From: Acidobacteriota bacterium
Lineage (GTDB): Bacteria; Acidobacteriota; Terriglobia; Terriglobales; Acidobacteriaceae
DNA: 64,000 nt
Reading direction: 5' to 3'
Assembly (NCBI GenBank): GCA_021804965.1
Contig: JAJZGG010000008.1
Coordinates: 1 to 64,000, forward strand
Shown: in pieces, positions 44,598 through 54,900 of the stretch
How the letters are laid out: every line of letters starts with the position of its first letter
Numbering within the stretch: the first letter of the stretch is position 1
The notes under the pieces: model-generated
Told to the model about the DNA's origin: nothing
The model's input: only the letters and a program-made list of their open reading frames with translations
Database searches by the model: none
Program-made: the position numbers and the translations under genes

Positions 44598-45818
44598 CTA
44601 CAGCAATCCGGGGTGGCCGTCGATGACGACCACGGCGGATTCTCCCAGGCGAAAGTTCTGCTGCGGACCGTCCAGAATGCGGATACGCACCGGATAGCGG
44701 GAGGCCAGACGCACCCAGTTCAAGGTGCGCTGTACATCCGGCAGTCCCTTGGTCAGCCGGCCCAGCAGGTCGGCATCCGGCGTCACGCCAAAGCCCGTGC
44801 TGTCCACCACCCCGTGCAGATGCAGGTTCGGGTGGGACATCAGGTAGATGTCGGCCTTCATGCCGGGCTGGATATGCCGCAGCTGTGTCTCGCGAAAGTT
44901 GGCCAGCACCCACCAGGTCCGCGTGTCGATCAGGGTAAAGATCTCCTGGCCGGCATGGGCGTAGGCTCCTTCCGAGATGGTCAGATTGGTCACGCGGCCA
45001 TCGAAGGGGGCATAGAGGCGACAGTTTTCCAGGTTGTACTCGGCGGTCTGAATGGCAGAGAGCCGTCCGCTGCGCTGGGCCACCAGCGGCTCCAGCGTGA
45101 GCACCGAGTGCTGCGCCTGCTGCACCTGCTGGTGGCTCTGCTCCAGCCTTGCCTGCGCCTGGGCCTCGGCGGCCAGCGCCGAGGTCAACGCGGCACCGGC
45201 CAGGGTCTGCTGCGCCCGGGCTTCAGCCCATGCCTGCTCGCGCGCCGCGGCCACGGTGCGTGCCCGGTCCACCTGATCCACGGTCACAAATTGCTTGGCC
45301 AGCAGCGGCTCCAGTCTGTCCCGGTTGTGCTCGGCATAGTCGCGCTCGGCCCGAGCCCGATCCACAGAGGCCTGAGCGCCCACCACGGCTGCCCGCGCCT
45401 GTGCCACGACTGCCTGGGCATGCGCCAGGGCTGCCTCTGCGCTGCGCACGCCGGCATCCGCCACGCTCACCGCGCTCGACTCGGAGGCGATGCGTCGCTG
45501 TTCATCCACAATGCTGCCCTCGAGTGCGGCCTGCTCGGAGCGTGCCTGCCCCAGCGCATAGGCGTAGGGCCGCTCGTCGATGTCCAGCATCATCTGCCCC
45601 TGCTTCACGTACTGATTGTCGGCCACGGTAATCTTCATCACCGGACCGCTGACCACCGGGGCCATGCCAATGAAGTTGGCAAAGACCTCGGCATCATCGG
45701 TGCGCGGATTATCCACCATCTGCTGGAGTGCGAAGAGGCCGGTGATCACGGCACCCAGCACGGCAGCCGCGCTGATGCCGCGTCCCAGTCGGCGTCGAGT
45801 CTCTGCTGTCAGCTCCAT
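44598..45818 (-). CDS. HlyD family periplasmic adaptor (MdtN/EmrA-like)
   Basis: A 406-residue membrane fusion protein. One N-terminal helix (GISAAAVLGAVITGLFALQQ) anchors it; then comes the lipoyl half-motif GPVMKITVADNQYVKQGQMM, a long alpha-helical hairpin rich in Ala/Gln (about residues 85-240), the second lipoyl half (CRLYAPFDGRVTNLTISEGA) and a beta-barrel domain. It should bridge the FUSC pump and the TolC-like channel. ATG 45818 has AGAGGAAG just upstream and lies 11 bases after the ytcA-like stop. The track extends the ORF through ytcA in another frame, which is spurious. Confidence 0.9.
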   Translation of the reverse strand: MELTAETRRRLGRGISAAAVLGAVITGLFALQQMVDNPRTDDAEVFANFIGMAPVVSGPVMKITVADNQYVKQGQMMLDIDERPYAYALGQARSEQAALEGSIVDEQRRIASESSAVSVADAGVRSAEAALAHAQAVVAQARAAVVGAQASVDRARAERDYAEHNRDRLEPLLAKQFVTVDQVDRARTVAAAREQAWAEARAQQTLAGAALTSALAAEAQAQARLEQSHQQVQQAQHSVLTLEPLVAQRSGRLSAIQTAEYNLENCRLYAPFDGRVTNLTISEGAYAHAGQEIFTLIDTRTWWVLANFRETQLRHIQPGMKADIYLMSHPNLHLHGVVDSTGFGVTPDADLLGRLTKGLPDVQRTLNWVRLASRYPVRIRILDGPQQNFRLGESAVVVIDGHPGLL

Positions 45819-45829
45819 CGTTCTTCCTC

Positions 45830-46135
45830 TCATCGAAACAGCAACAGCCACAGGGCACAGGCATAGAACAGCGCCAGCGAAGGGTAGACCACAATGGTGG
45901 CAACAATCTCCCGATCCACTCCCATGCGCTTCAGCCCCAGATAACTCAGCCCGGACAGCGTTGTTCCCGCCGCCATGCAAAGCAGCCAGGCGGGAAAGTA
46001 CGAGCCGACAATGTTGAACTCCGGAGCATGGTCGCAGCCAGCCAGGCAGGCGGCAAACAAGAGCATGCCCGCTAACCGGAGCATGCTCTGCCTGCTGGTG
46101 CCGCGTCGAAAATTGCGGAAGAGGGCTTCGTTCAT
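45830..46135 (-). CDS. YtcA-like small lipoprotein
   Basis: A 101-residue protein with a lipobox (LLFAACLAGC) and two further hydrophobic segments. The core FNIVGSYFPAWLLCMAAG and the end VYPSLALFYACALWLLLF match the YtcA family, small proteins encoded with mdtNOP-type efflux systems in enterobacteria. The function of YtcA is not known. Its ATG overlaps the tolC stop codon (ATGA) and the hlyD start follows 11 bases after its own stop, so it is an integral member of this operon. Confidence 0.85.
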   Translation of the reverse strand: MNEALFRNFRRGTSRQSMLRLAGMLLFAACLAGCDHAPEFNIVGSYFPAWLLCMAAGTTLSGLSYLGLKRMGVDREIVATIVVYPSLALFYACALWLLLFR

Positions 46136-47652
46136 GGAGTCGTCCTTGTGCTGGTCGTGGCCAGCAGATCGCCGGTTTGGAAGGCCAGATTTGCCACCTG
46201 CAGCAGCACCTCGGTCCGTGCCGTAACGTCCTCGGCCTCGGCTTGTGCCAGCGCCTTCTGCGCTGCAATCACGTCCAGAATATTGCGCACGCCGTCATTG
46301 TAGGATTCGCGCGTTGCCGCATAGGATTCCGTCGATGCGGAGACCAGCGCCTGCGCGGCATCGTGCTGTCGCAGTGCGGTCTCGGCATTGGCATAGGCAT
46401 TCCACACATCCTCGGCAATGCGATCGCGCAGGGCGTCAATCTGTGCCTGGGTGGCGGCCTTCTGCGCGCGGGCCTGCGCCAGTTCGTGAGCGCGCAGCCC
46501 GCCATCGAAGATCGTCCAGCGCAGCTCCAGCGCCGCATCCCAGGTTTCCCCGCTGGCATATCCCGGCGGCAGCATGTCCTGCTGCCCATACTGTCGCGTC
46601 TCCCCGGCATTTCCGCTCAGGTGCAGCGTGGGCAGAAACGTCGAACGCTGGCGGCCAATCTCGGCATCCGCTGCGCGCATGCGCGCCAGCAGCGATTTCA
46701 GATCCGGCCTCTCGGCCAGGGCGCGTTCCGTCTCCGCGCGCACACTGTCGGCCATTTTGCCCGGAACCTGCAGCGTGTCCACCTCGGCCACGTGCAGCGG
46801 AGTCTCCGGCGGCAGTTCCAGAGCCGTTGCCAGCGCACCGCGCGCAATCTCCTCCCTGCCCAGCGCCGCCTGCAGATCGTACTCGGCCTGTGCCCGGGCC
46901 GCCTGCGCCTCCAGCAGATCCGGCCGTGTGGCCAGTCCGTGCTGCAGCCGGGCTGCGGCATCGGCCTCATCGGCGCGGGCATTGGCAAGACTCACCTCGG
47001 CAGCCTTGCGCAGGCTGCTGGCATTCAGCAGCTGATAGTAGGTCTGCATCACGGTAAAAATCACCTTGCGATGCGTGTCATTGAATGTGAGATCGGCAGC
47101 CAGCAGATTCCACTTTGCCTCCTGAATGGCCTCTTCGCGTCCGCCAAAGTCCAGAATCAGATACTCGGCATGCAGCTCCGGAGCAAAGTTGCCATAGGTC
47201 TGGCGATAGAACTGCGAATTCAGCAGGACGCGCACGCGTGCGGTGCTGGCCACGGCAAGCGCTGCCAGCGTCGGGTACCACTGCGAGCGTGCGATTCCCA
47301 GACTGGCCGCGCGGATGCGCGCCTGTTCCCAGGCCAGCCGCGTGGCCGGATTGCGCTGCTCGGCCAGGTTGATCAGCTCCGGCAGGGTGCAGGCATTGCT
47401 GCAGGCCGCCTTTGGGTCCAGCGGGGGCATCGGAGTCGGATTCTGGGTCGGTCTCAGGCGAGACTCCATGCGATCGTGCCAGGCACTCTGCGGATTCTGG
47501 GGCGCGGTCTGCGCGCAGGCGCTGCCAGCCGCACCCGCCACCAGCGCAGCCACCAGAGCGCAGATTGTGGCCCAAATTCTGGCTTGGCTGCGTGGCAGGC
47601 AGATCCAGCCATTCTCGCATCGCACTTTGCCTGGAATTGCCGGTGGATTCAT
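46132..47652 (-). CDS. TolC family outer membrane efflux protein (MdtP-like)
   Basis: A 506-residue outer-membrane channel. A signal peptide (ATICALVAALVAGAAGSACAQ) precedes two OEP (PF02321) halves, each with long coiled helices: NPATRLAWEQARIRAASLGIARSQWYP in the first and RPDLKSLLARMRAADAEIGRQRS in the second, each followed by strand pairs. The ATG at 47652 has AAGGGATAGG upstream and fits the signal; the track's longer ORF has no support. It is the first gene of the four-gene efflux operon, which is unusual because tolC-type genes are normally last in mdtNOP-type operons. Confidence 0.9.
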   Translation of the reverse strand: MNPPAIPGKVRCENGWICLPRSQARIWATICALVAALVAGAAGSACAQTAPQNPQSAWHDRMESRLRPTQNPTPMPPLDPKAACSNACTLPELINLAEQRNPATRLAWEQARIRAASLGIARSQWYPTLAALAVASTARVRVLLNSQFYRQTYGNFAPELHAEYLILDFGGREEAIQEAKWNLLAADLTFNDTHRKVIFTVMQTYYQLLNASSLRKAAEVSLANARADEADAAARLQHGLATRPDLLEAQAARAQAEYDLQAALGREEIARGALATALELPPETPLHVAEVDTLQVPGKMADSVRAETERALAERPDLKSLLARMRAADAEIGRQRSTFLPTLHLSGNAGETRQYGQQDMLPPGYASGETWDAALELRWTIFDGGLRAHELAQARAQKAATQAQIDALRDRIAEDVWNAYANAETALRQHDAAQALVSASTESYAATRESYNDGVRNILDVIAAQKALAQAEAEDVTARTEVLLQVANLAFQTGDLLATTSTRTTP

Positions 47653-47854
47653 GCCTATCCCTTTTCTGCTCCGCGGTGCAGCCTCAGCACCGGCCGTGGA
47701 TCGGGGGCTCTGCCGGTTTGTGCTCCGCACAGCGTTCCTTCCATTGTATGCAGGGTTCTGGCCGGCGGTCCCATGCCCACAAAGCAACCTGCCGGAATCA
47801 GAGAACACGGGAACCGGAATCAGGACACAGTGCCCCCATCCCGATTCGGCGCGC

Positions 47855-47887
47855 AAAAAATTGCTCCCGGTCAAGAAAACCGGGAGC
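47855..47887 (-). terminator. Rho-independent terminator of the putative-Ig lipoprotein transcript
   Basis: On the minus strand GCTCCCGGT pairs with ACCGGGAGC over a 7-base loop and is followed by AATTTTTT. It lies about 180 bases after the lipoprotein stop codon. Confidence 0.8.
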
Positions 47888-48026
47888 AGGCCCTTCCGAA
47901 TGGTCAGAGATCCGGGGTTGGTTGGCCTCTCAAGATCCGTGCAGAAATCCCCGTTCGGTTGGGATGGGTGCACTGTGCCAGTGTTCGCCATCCGATCCCG
48001 GTTGCGATCCAGAACGGCAGTGCTTT

Positions 48027-48064
48027 GGGGCATTCCGGCACCCGAACGAGTGCCGGAATGCCCC
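48027..48064. other. Perfect 15-bp hairpin just after the lipoprotein stop
   Basis: GGGGCATTCCGGCAC pairs with GTGCCGGAATGCCCC across an 8-base loop, 4 bases beyond the stop codon. There is no T tract on the minus strand, so it may protect the mRNA 3' end or act as a rho-independent-like pause in front of the true terminator. Confidence 0.6.
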
Positions 48065-48068
48065 GGGA

Positions 48069-51000
48069 CTATTGCTGCAACACGGTCGCCGTGGGCGCTG
48101 TATTGCTGCTGGTTGGCTTGTCCATGATCACGAACCGGGTGGGCGAGATCACGTATCCAACAGCACCGTTGGACAGCGTGATCAAGCCGGTTGGATCCAC
48201 GGTGTAGGTATCGGAGTTTGTGGAATCCCAGCTGAGTGTACCGTTGCTGTTGCTGATGCTTTTCAGAATATTCACCGTGCCTGAGCTGCTTGTTACCTGG
48301 CTGGTGGACAGGCTCGACGGTGCCACGCTCATCCGTGTTTCCCCTGCAAAGGTGGCACTGGAGAGCGTGGTGGCAGTCTGCTGCTCCAGATGGAAGAGCC
48401 CGGCCTGTCCGCTGGACTCCACGCCGTAACCAATGCCGGAACCAGCCAGATACATCACGGGAGGCTGGTTGCCGACAGTCAGCGTCACGCGGCCATTGGA
48501 AGCGACCGAGAACGTGCCGGTGGAGCTCTTGGTGGTGAATGTTCCGGCACTGTTCTGCTGCAGGGTTGCGGAGATCGTTCCTGCCGAGCCGGTCACGTTG
48601 GCCAACACCAGGGTCACGCCGGACTGAGGCCCGAATCCACTGGTGCCCCAGCCTGGATCATCCTGCGCGGAGACTTCGTAGATGATCTCGTTGCCGTTCA
48701 TGTTGGCATTGCTGAAGGTGGTGACCGTGTTCTGGATGGCACTGCCGGCAAGCAGCGTGTAGTTGAGGTGCGGGTCTGTGGAGATCAGATAGATCCTGCT
48801 GGCACTCACCATGTAAGCCACATAATGGGTGGGCCATATGGCGAGTGTGCCGGCGGGAAGAGCCGCTGGAGCATTCAGGGTGAGGGTGGTGCGTCCGGTG
48901 GTGGTGTTCGGCGTTCCGTAGCTGCCGGTAAAGGTGGCCTGCGGATAGTTGTAGGTGCAGGTGGGGGTTCCGCCAGAGTTGGGGCAGTTCCCGTCGTTGA
49001 GGTCGATATCCTCCATGCCGCTGGAGATGGCTCCGGCTCCGGAGTAGCTCATGGTTCCGGCGATGGCCACAGGACCCTCGGTCGGCGTCTGGGAGCAGTT
49101 GCTGTTCACAGCAGGTGCGCTGGGAAAGAGGTAGACGGGACAGGTCTCGCCTTCCAGTCCGAAGGCGTATCCCCCGGTCAGGTTCGCTGCCGTAAAGCTG
49201 GAGGGCGTCTGGAGCGCAAACTCGCCGGTGAATCGGCTGCCTCCAGCAGTGGCACCCACTCCGGAGACATCGTCAAACTCCACAATGCTTCCGGCGGTGG
49301 CCACGCCCGACTGCAGCGTGCCAACGGTGAATGCCAGCGTCAGGGTTTTGCTGCCGACCACGAGCGTCATTTGTCCGATGTTGTTGGAAGGCAGGGCGTA
49401 GGTTCCGCTGATGGACAGCGGCGAAGTAGCGGCCAGCGGGGTGATGTTGTTCATGTCTGCCGAGCCGGAGGTGATGTTGCCATTGCCGTCTGCCACCAGG
49501 CTGCCCACGATGGCCTGCTTCGTGGTGCTGCCCATATCCACGCCATCGATCCAGCCTTTGACGAGGAAGGCATACTGGCCTTTCAGCAGGGCGTTGTTCG
49601 CTCCGGAGATGGCATAGACGGTCAGTGTGTAGGACTGGGTCACCGACTGGGATGCCGAATCCGTCACCTTGACGGTAAACGTGCTGCTGCCCGTGTCGGT
49701 GCTGGCGGGTGTTCCCGTGATCTTGCCGTTGCTTGTGCCCAGCGATGCCCACGCAGGGAGCGAGCCGCTGGAGATCGAGAACGTATACGGCGGAACGCCG
49801 CCATTGACGTTGATGCCTTCCGAGTATGCCGTCCCCACCGTGGCCGAGGACAGTGTGGTGGTCTGCATCACCAGCGGTGTGCCCGGATAAATCTGCAGCG
49901 AAACGACCGCCGTGGCGCTGTTGCTGTTGGCGTCGGTCACCGTGACGGAAAACGCTGTCGGCGTGCTGCCGCTTGCCGTCGTAGGCGTGCCACTCAGCAC
50001 GCCGTTGGTCCCGAGTGTGAGTCCGCCCGGAGCGCTGCTGCCTGCGGTGATGGTCCAGGTGAACGGTGCCGTGCCGCCCATCTCAGCCAGTGTGGTGGAG
50101 TAGGGGCTTCCCACGGTTGCATTTGGCAGCGATGTTGTGGTCACGGCCAGGGTTGCAATCTGGATGGAAAGCGCCTGGGTGGCCGTGTTGTGAGCCGAGT
50201 CCGTCACCTCTACCGTGAAGCTGCTGGTCCCGGTTGCAGTCGGTGTGCCGCTCAGGCTGCCAGAGGTGCTGAGCGTGACTCCTGCCGGCAGCGCGCCTGT
50301 CAGCACCTGCCAGCTATAGCCGCTGCCGGAGCCACCCGAAGCTGCCAGCGACGAGGCGTAGGCGGTGTTGACCAATCCGCCGGGTAGGGAGGTGGTGGTC
50401 ACGGTGAGCTTGGGATAGGAAACCACCAGCGTGAAGCTCTGTGTCGCGGAGTCGCCGTAGGCATCGGCGGCCTTCACGGTGAAGGTTGCCGTGCCCACGC
50501 TGGCTGCCGTCGGAGTGCCTGTGATGACCCCGCTGGTGGCAAGCGCGAATCCGGCCGGCAGCGCACCGCTGGCAATGGAATAGGTGAGTGTGCCGGCTCC
50601 GCCTGTGGCGGCCACGCTGGCCGAGTAGGCCGTGTCGACCGTGGCTGCGGGCAGCGTGGCCGCCGTGGTGAAGGTGATGGCGGGCGCTGCATTGACCGTC
50701 AGGCTGGAACTCTGGGTTGCCATATCGCCAAAGGCGTCGGCAGCCTGAATCACAAAGTGAGCGGTTCCAATATCGGCGCTGTTCGGGGTCCCGGTAATCG
50801 CTCCTGCAGCAGACAGAGCGAATCCGGCCGGCAGCGCACCGCTGGCGATGGAATAGGTGAGTGTGCCGGCTCCGCCTGTGGCGGCCACGCTCGCCGAGTA
50901 GGCCGTGCCGACCGTGGCTGCGGGCAGGGTGGCAGCCGAGGTATAGGTGATCGCGGGAGCCGGAGCAATGACCAGCGTCAGCGGCGAGGTCGTTGCCGTC

Positions 51001-51605
51001 AGGGCCGTCGGGCTTCCGGAGTCCGTCACCTGGAAGACAAGGCCGGAGTAGCTGCCTGCCATGCTGGCATTCACGGCAGGACCGCTGAGCACTCCCGACG
51101 AGCTGAGGGCGAATCCCGGTGGCAGTGTGCCGGAGGTCAGCGTCCAGGTGTAGGGGCTGATGCCGCCCGTGGCGCTGAGCGTGGCGCTGTAAGCCGCGCC
51201 CACGGTGCCCGGCGTCAGGGAGGTCATGGGGATCGACGGAGCCGCTGGAACCTGAATCGTGATCGTGGCCGAGATGGTCTTGTCGGCATTGGAGGTTGCC
51301 GTGATGGTGGCTGTCGCAGCTGTGGTGGCGCTGGCAGGCGCGGTATAGGTCACACTGGTGGCCGAGCTGTTGGAGAGCGTTCCGGCACCGGTTACCGACC
51401 AGCTCACGCCGGCACTGTTCTTGTCGTGCATCACAGTGGCTGTGACGGTTGTGCTGTCTGTGGGATCGACGGTGGTTTTTGCAGCAGTAAGCTGAATGGC
51501 AACCGGTTTGCTGCCCGAGCAGCCATTCAGCAGTCCACTCAGGACAAACACTGCCAGTATCAGCGAAAGACAGCCTACCAAGGAACGACCATACCTGCGG
51601 AACAT
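48069..51605 (-). CDS. Lipoprotein with six putative-Ig (He_PIG) repeats
   Basis: A 1178-residue lipoprotein with lipobox GLLNGCSG after a typical signal helix. A Big_2-like domain (residues about 35-115, VDPTDSTTVTATVMHDKNSAG) is followed by six He_PIG domains of about 90 residues, each with the pattern ATVGTAYSASVAATGG...YSIASGALPAGFAL...GTP. The last 480 residues form an uncharacterised beta-rich domain seen in other acidobacterial lipoproteins (YAFLVKGWIDGVDMGSTT, then YTVDPTGLITLSNG). Repeats 2 and 3 are nearly identical in DNA. ATG 51605 with TGGAGG 6 bases upstream gives the lipoprotein signal, so the longer track start is rejected. It is divergent from the kinase gene and is probably surface-exposed. 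Confidence 0.85.
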   Translation of the reverse strand: MFRRYGRSLVGCLSLILAVFVLSGLLNGCSGSKPVAIQLTAAKTTVDPTDSTTVTATVMHDKNSAGVSWSVTGAGTLSNSSATSVTYTAPASATTAATATITATSNADKTISATITIQVPAAPSIPMTSLTPGTVGAAYSATLSATGGISPYTWTLTSGTLPPGFALSSSGVLSGPAVNASMAGSYSGLVFQVTDSGSPTALTATTSPLTLVIAPAPAITYTSAATLPAATVGTAYSASVAATGGAGTLTYSIASGALPAGFALSAAGAITGTPNSADIGTAHFVIQAADAFGDMATQSSSLTVNAAPAITFTTAATLPAATVDTAYSASVAATGGAGTLTYSIASGALPAGFALATSGVITGTPTAASVGTATFTVKAADAYGDSATQSFTLVVSYPKLTVTTTSLPGGLVNTAYASSLAASGGSGSGYSWQVLTGALPAGVTLSTSGSLSGTPTATGTSSFTVEVTDSAHNTATQALSIQIATLAVTTTSLPNATVGSPYSTTLAEMGGTAPFTWTITAGSSAPGGLTLGTNGVLSGTPTTASGSTPTAFSVTVTDANSNSATAVVSLQIYPGTPLVMQTTTLSSATVGTAYSEGINVNGGVPPYTFSISSGSLPAWASLGTSNGKITGTPASTDTGSSTFTVKVTDSASQSVTQSYTLTVYAISGANNALLKGQYAFLVKGWIDGVDMGSTTKQAIVGSLVADGNGNITSGSADMNNITPLAATSPLSISGTYALPSNNIGQMTLVVGSKTLTLAFTVGTLQSGVATAGSIVEFDDVSGVGATAGGSRFTGEFALQTPSSFTAANLTGGYAFGLEGETCPVYLFPSAPAVNSNCSQTPTEGPVAIAGTMSYSGAGAISSGMEDIDLNDGNCPNSGGTPTCTYNYPQATFTGSYGTPNTTTGRTTLTLNAPAALPAGTLAIWPTHYVAYMVSASRIYLISTDPHLNYTLLAGSAIQNTVTTFSNANMNGNEIIYEVSAQDDPGWGTSGFGPQSGVTLVLANVTGSAGTISATLQQNSAGTFTTKSSTGTFSVASNGRVTLTVGNQPPVMYLAGSGIGYGVESSGQAGLFHLEQQTATTLSSATFAGETRMSVAPSSLSTSQVTSSSGTVNILKSISNSNGTLSWDSTNSDTYTVDPTGLITLSNGAVGYVISPTRFVIMDKPTSSNTAPTATVLQQ
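50546..50665 (-). repeat. Near-identical He_PIG repeat unit, copy A
   Basis: About 120 bases almost identical to 50819-50938, offset by 273 bases (91 codons). The few differences are single-base changes, which points to a recent in-frame duplication or gene conversion. Confidence 0.85.
50819..50938 (-). repeat. Near-identical He_PIG repeat unit, copy B
   Basis: Partner of copy A; both encode the segment around TAYSASVAATGGAGTLTYSI and PAGFAL. Confidence 0.85.
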
Positions 51606-51901
51606 GTGAGCCTCCAGTAGCCAGACATTGTTGAGAAATGCGGAAATCTTTGAGCCGGGCGATGCATCCCCGTACTCTGCCTGCCTGTAGTGGCGTAAAA
51701 TCCGTGACAAGTACGACAGGCAGCCATAGAATTCCGAGTAATTCGGAACCGCCGATGGACAAAGTCCGGCTTCGGCGGAGAGTTTGCATCCGGCTTACTG
51801 TCGGGCCTGTCGGCATGCATGTTCGTTGGCGCATGCCGGTGGTGTCGGGGAGTAGATCAAGGCGGGTTGTCAGCAACAAGATCGGAGCACGTTCATCGAT
51901 C
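51606..51901. other. Divergent intergenic region between lipoprotein and kinase genes
   Basis: Nearly 300 bases with no supported gene. A possible -10 (TAAAAT) lies near 51697 on the + strand but lacks a clear -35. Promoters for both flanking genes should be here. Confidence 0.4.
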
Positions 51902-54900
51902 ATGCAAATCTCTCAGGAAGATTGGGTACGAATTAAAGAGCTCTTCCTGCTGGCCTTTGAAAAAGAGCCGGATCAGCAGCGCGAAATTCTGGACTCTGCC
52001 GGACTGGATCCGTCCCTGCGTGAGCGCATCGAAGAACTGCTGCAGGCGCACGATCAGGCCGGTTCGTTTCTGGAGCAGAATCCCCTGCAGACACCGAATT
52101 CCTCGGATGCCTCCGCCGCTTCGCCGTTGCCGTCCTCTTCCGATTCCGCTTCGGCCACCATGCAGCACCATGCCAGCTTTGAGCCGGGTGCGCTGCTCGC
52201 TGGCCGCTTCCGGGTCATCGCCTTTCTGGCGCACGGCGGCATGGGTGAGGTCTACGAGGTCGAGGATCAGGAGCTCAAGACCCGGGTCGCCATCAAGACC
52301 ATCCGGCCGGAGATTCTTGGCCTTCCCCAGGCCGTGGACCGCTTCCGGCGCGAGGTGCAGCTCTCCCGGCGTGTCACCCATCCCAATGTCTGTCGCATCC
52401 ACGATCTCTTCCGTCATTCGCCGGGCCATCGGGGAGAGCCTGATTTTCTTCTCGTCAGCATGGAACTGCTGCAGGGCAGAACACTCGCCTCGGTACTCCG
52501 GGAGCGCGGTGCGCTCGATCCGCAGGAGGCGCTGGCGATTCTCCGCCAGGTGACGGATGCACTGGCGGCAGCACACGAGGCCGGCATCATCCACCGCGAT
52601 CTGAAGCCCTCGAATATCTTCCTCGAAGCGCACGATGACGCAGGCCCCCGAGCCGTGGTTACGGACTTTGGACTGGCTGTGCGCGCCCGCACCACCAGCA
52701 ACGATCCCCTGACACGCAGCGGACAAGCCATCTTCGGAACTCCGGAGTACATGTCTCCGGAGCAGATTGAGGGCCGCGAGCTCACGCCGGCCAGCGATAT
52801 CTATGCCCTGGGTCTGATTCTCTTCCAGATGCTCACCGGCAGGCACGCCTTTGAAAGCCGCTCCCAGATGCTCTCCGCGCTCAAGCGGCTGACCGACGAA
52901 CCACCCCAGCCCAGCAGCTACGCGCCGTCGCTTCCGCGTGCCTGGGATGTGTTGCTGCGGCAATGCCTGGCGAGGGATCCGGGCAAGCGGATCAGCTCAG
53001 CCGCACAGCTCAAGCAGGCGATTGCACAGCTGGAACGGGAGGATTGGCAGCCCAAGGCCCACAGCCGGCGGAGTCCTGCGCGGCAAGCCGGCGGGAGCAG
53101 TTCCACGCAGCTCCATTCGGACTCGCAAGGCAGGCCGACGGCGCCGCTCGGCAGAAAGACTGCCAGGGCGTCCTCGATCTGGAAGTCCCGATGGGCACTG
53201 GGCGCTGGCATTGCGTTCTGTCTGGCCTTGCTGGTGCTTGGCGGGTATCGGCTTCATCTCCATTCGCAGATTCCCTCCGTCTCCCAGGCGCCGGTCGTCA
53301 TGGCAGACTTTGTGAACACGACCGGCGATCCGAAGTTTGACGATGCACTGAACACGGCGCTGGAAGCCAAGCTGCAGCAGTCTCCGTATCTCAACCTGAT
53401 GGCCCCGCAGAAGATCTTGCAGGCCCTGCGTTATATGGGGCTCGATCACCATGAACGGCTGACGCTGCACGTTGCCCTGCAGATCTGCCAGCGGGAAAAT
53501 GGCTCCGCCGTGATCCAGGGCAGCATCCGGATCAACGGGCAGGGCTACGAGGTCGGCATTCAGGTCTATCACTGCTCGAACGGTGCGGTGGTCTTTGCCC
53601 GCAGCCAGCAGGTCGGCAATCGCGACACCGTGCTGAGCGTACTCGATCAGGTGGCCGACGCCACGCGCTCCGGGCTGGGAGAATCGCTGGATTCGATCCG
53701 CCGCTTTGACGTGCCGCTGGACGAGGCAACCACCCCCTCGCTCGATGCACTCTCGGCCTACAGCCAGGGAAATCGCAAATGGAATGAACAGGGCGAGGCA
53801 GCCGCCATTCCCTACTTCCAGAAGGCAACCGAGCTGGACCCGAACTTCGCCATGGCCTACGCCCGGCTGGGAACCATCCTGGGCAACATGGGTGAGACGC
53901 GCCGCTCCGACATTGCCCTCACGCGCGCCTATGAGCTGCGCGACCGCATCTCCGAGTGGGAGCGGTTCTATGTCGTTTCCCACTATTACGGACTGGTCAC
54001 CGGACAGCTCGACAAGGAGGCGGAGACCTACGAGCAGTGGGGCAAAATCTATCCCCATGACATGGCCTGGCCCGTCAATCTTGGCCTGGATTACGCCATG
54101 AGCGGCCAGTTCGACAAGGCGCTGGCGATGAACCTGCTGGTCATGCGTGAGCTTCCCGGACTCTCGCCCGTCTACGGAAACCTGGGGCAGATTTATCTCG
54201 CTCTCCATCGCTCCGATGAGGCCAAAACCCTGCTGGATGCCGCAGCCCGCGCCAACCTGCGCGACGTCAACATCCAGCTGGTTCGCTATCAGCTTGCCTT
54301 CTATGACGGGGATGCAGCCGCCATGGCGCGCGTTCTGCAGGATGCAGCCGCCATTCCCGGTGCGGAAGATACCATCCTCTCGCAGGAGTCCGATACCAGC
54401 GCCTATCACGGACGCCTGAAGCAGGCACGACAGCTGGCCGACAAGGCTGCGGCGATTGCCAGCCACGACGGCAATCTGGAAACAGCCGCGGAGTGGAGCA
54501 CGCGCGAACGGCTCTGGGAGGCTGAGTTTGGCAGCCGCTCGGCCGTGGATGCCGACATCGAGCATGCGATTGCACTCTTCAAGGGGCAGGATGAGCGGGT
54601 CGTTGGAGCCATGGCACTGGTCGTCAGCGGAGATACGGATCGCGCCGAGTCGCTGGCCAATGCGCTGGCCCATGACTATCCGCTGGACACGATGGTGCAT
54701 CAGTACTGGGTGCCGCTCATCCATGCCTGGGCGGCGTACCAGCGGCGGCAATATCCGGCTGCCGCGCAATGGCTCAAGCCCACCTCGACCTATGCGATTG
54801 GCATCTATCAGCCCCTGCAGTGCATGGACTCCACCTATCTGGCCGGGCTGATTGATCTGGCCCAGCAGCACCAGGACGCAGCCATTGCGCAGTTCCAGTC

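Larger units (their letters stand above)
47653..48068. other. Intergenic region with two hairpins
   Basis: About 415 bases between the efflux operon and the putative-Ig lipoprotein, both on the minus strand. It holds the terminator at 47855-47887 and the stronger hairpin at 48027-48064. The rest should carry the tolC operon promoter, which I cannot locate with confidence. Confidence 0.5.

Noticed and set aside
43500-45866. 788-residue + strand ORF opposite the FUSC and HlyD genes
   Set aside because: Low-complexity His/Gly/Gln-rich composition, antisense to two clear efflux genes.
48027-48064. Main terminator of the He_PIG lipoprotein gene
   Set aside because: The stem is strong, but it lacks a T tract on the minus strand; the hairpin at 47855-47887 has one.
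46177-48207. 676-residue + strand ORF opposite tolC
   Set aside because: Antisense shadow without motif; the TolC frame has a signal peptide and both OEP halves.
48390-50387. 665-residue + strand ORF opposite the He_PIG lipoprotein
   Set aside because: Gly/Arg/His-rich antisense shadow of repetitive Ig-like coding sequence.
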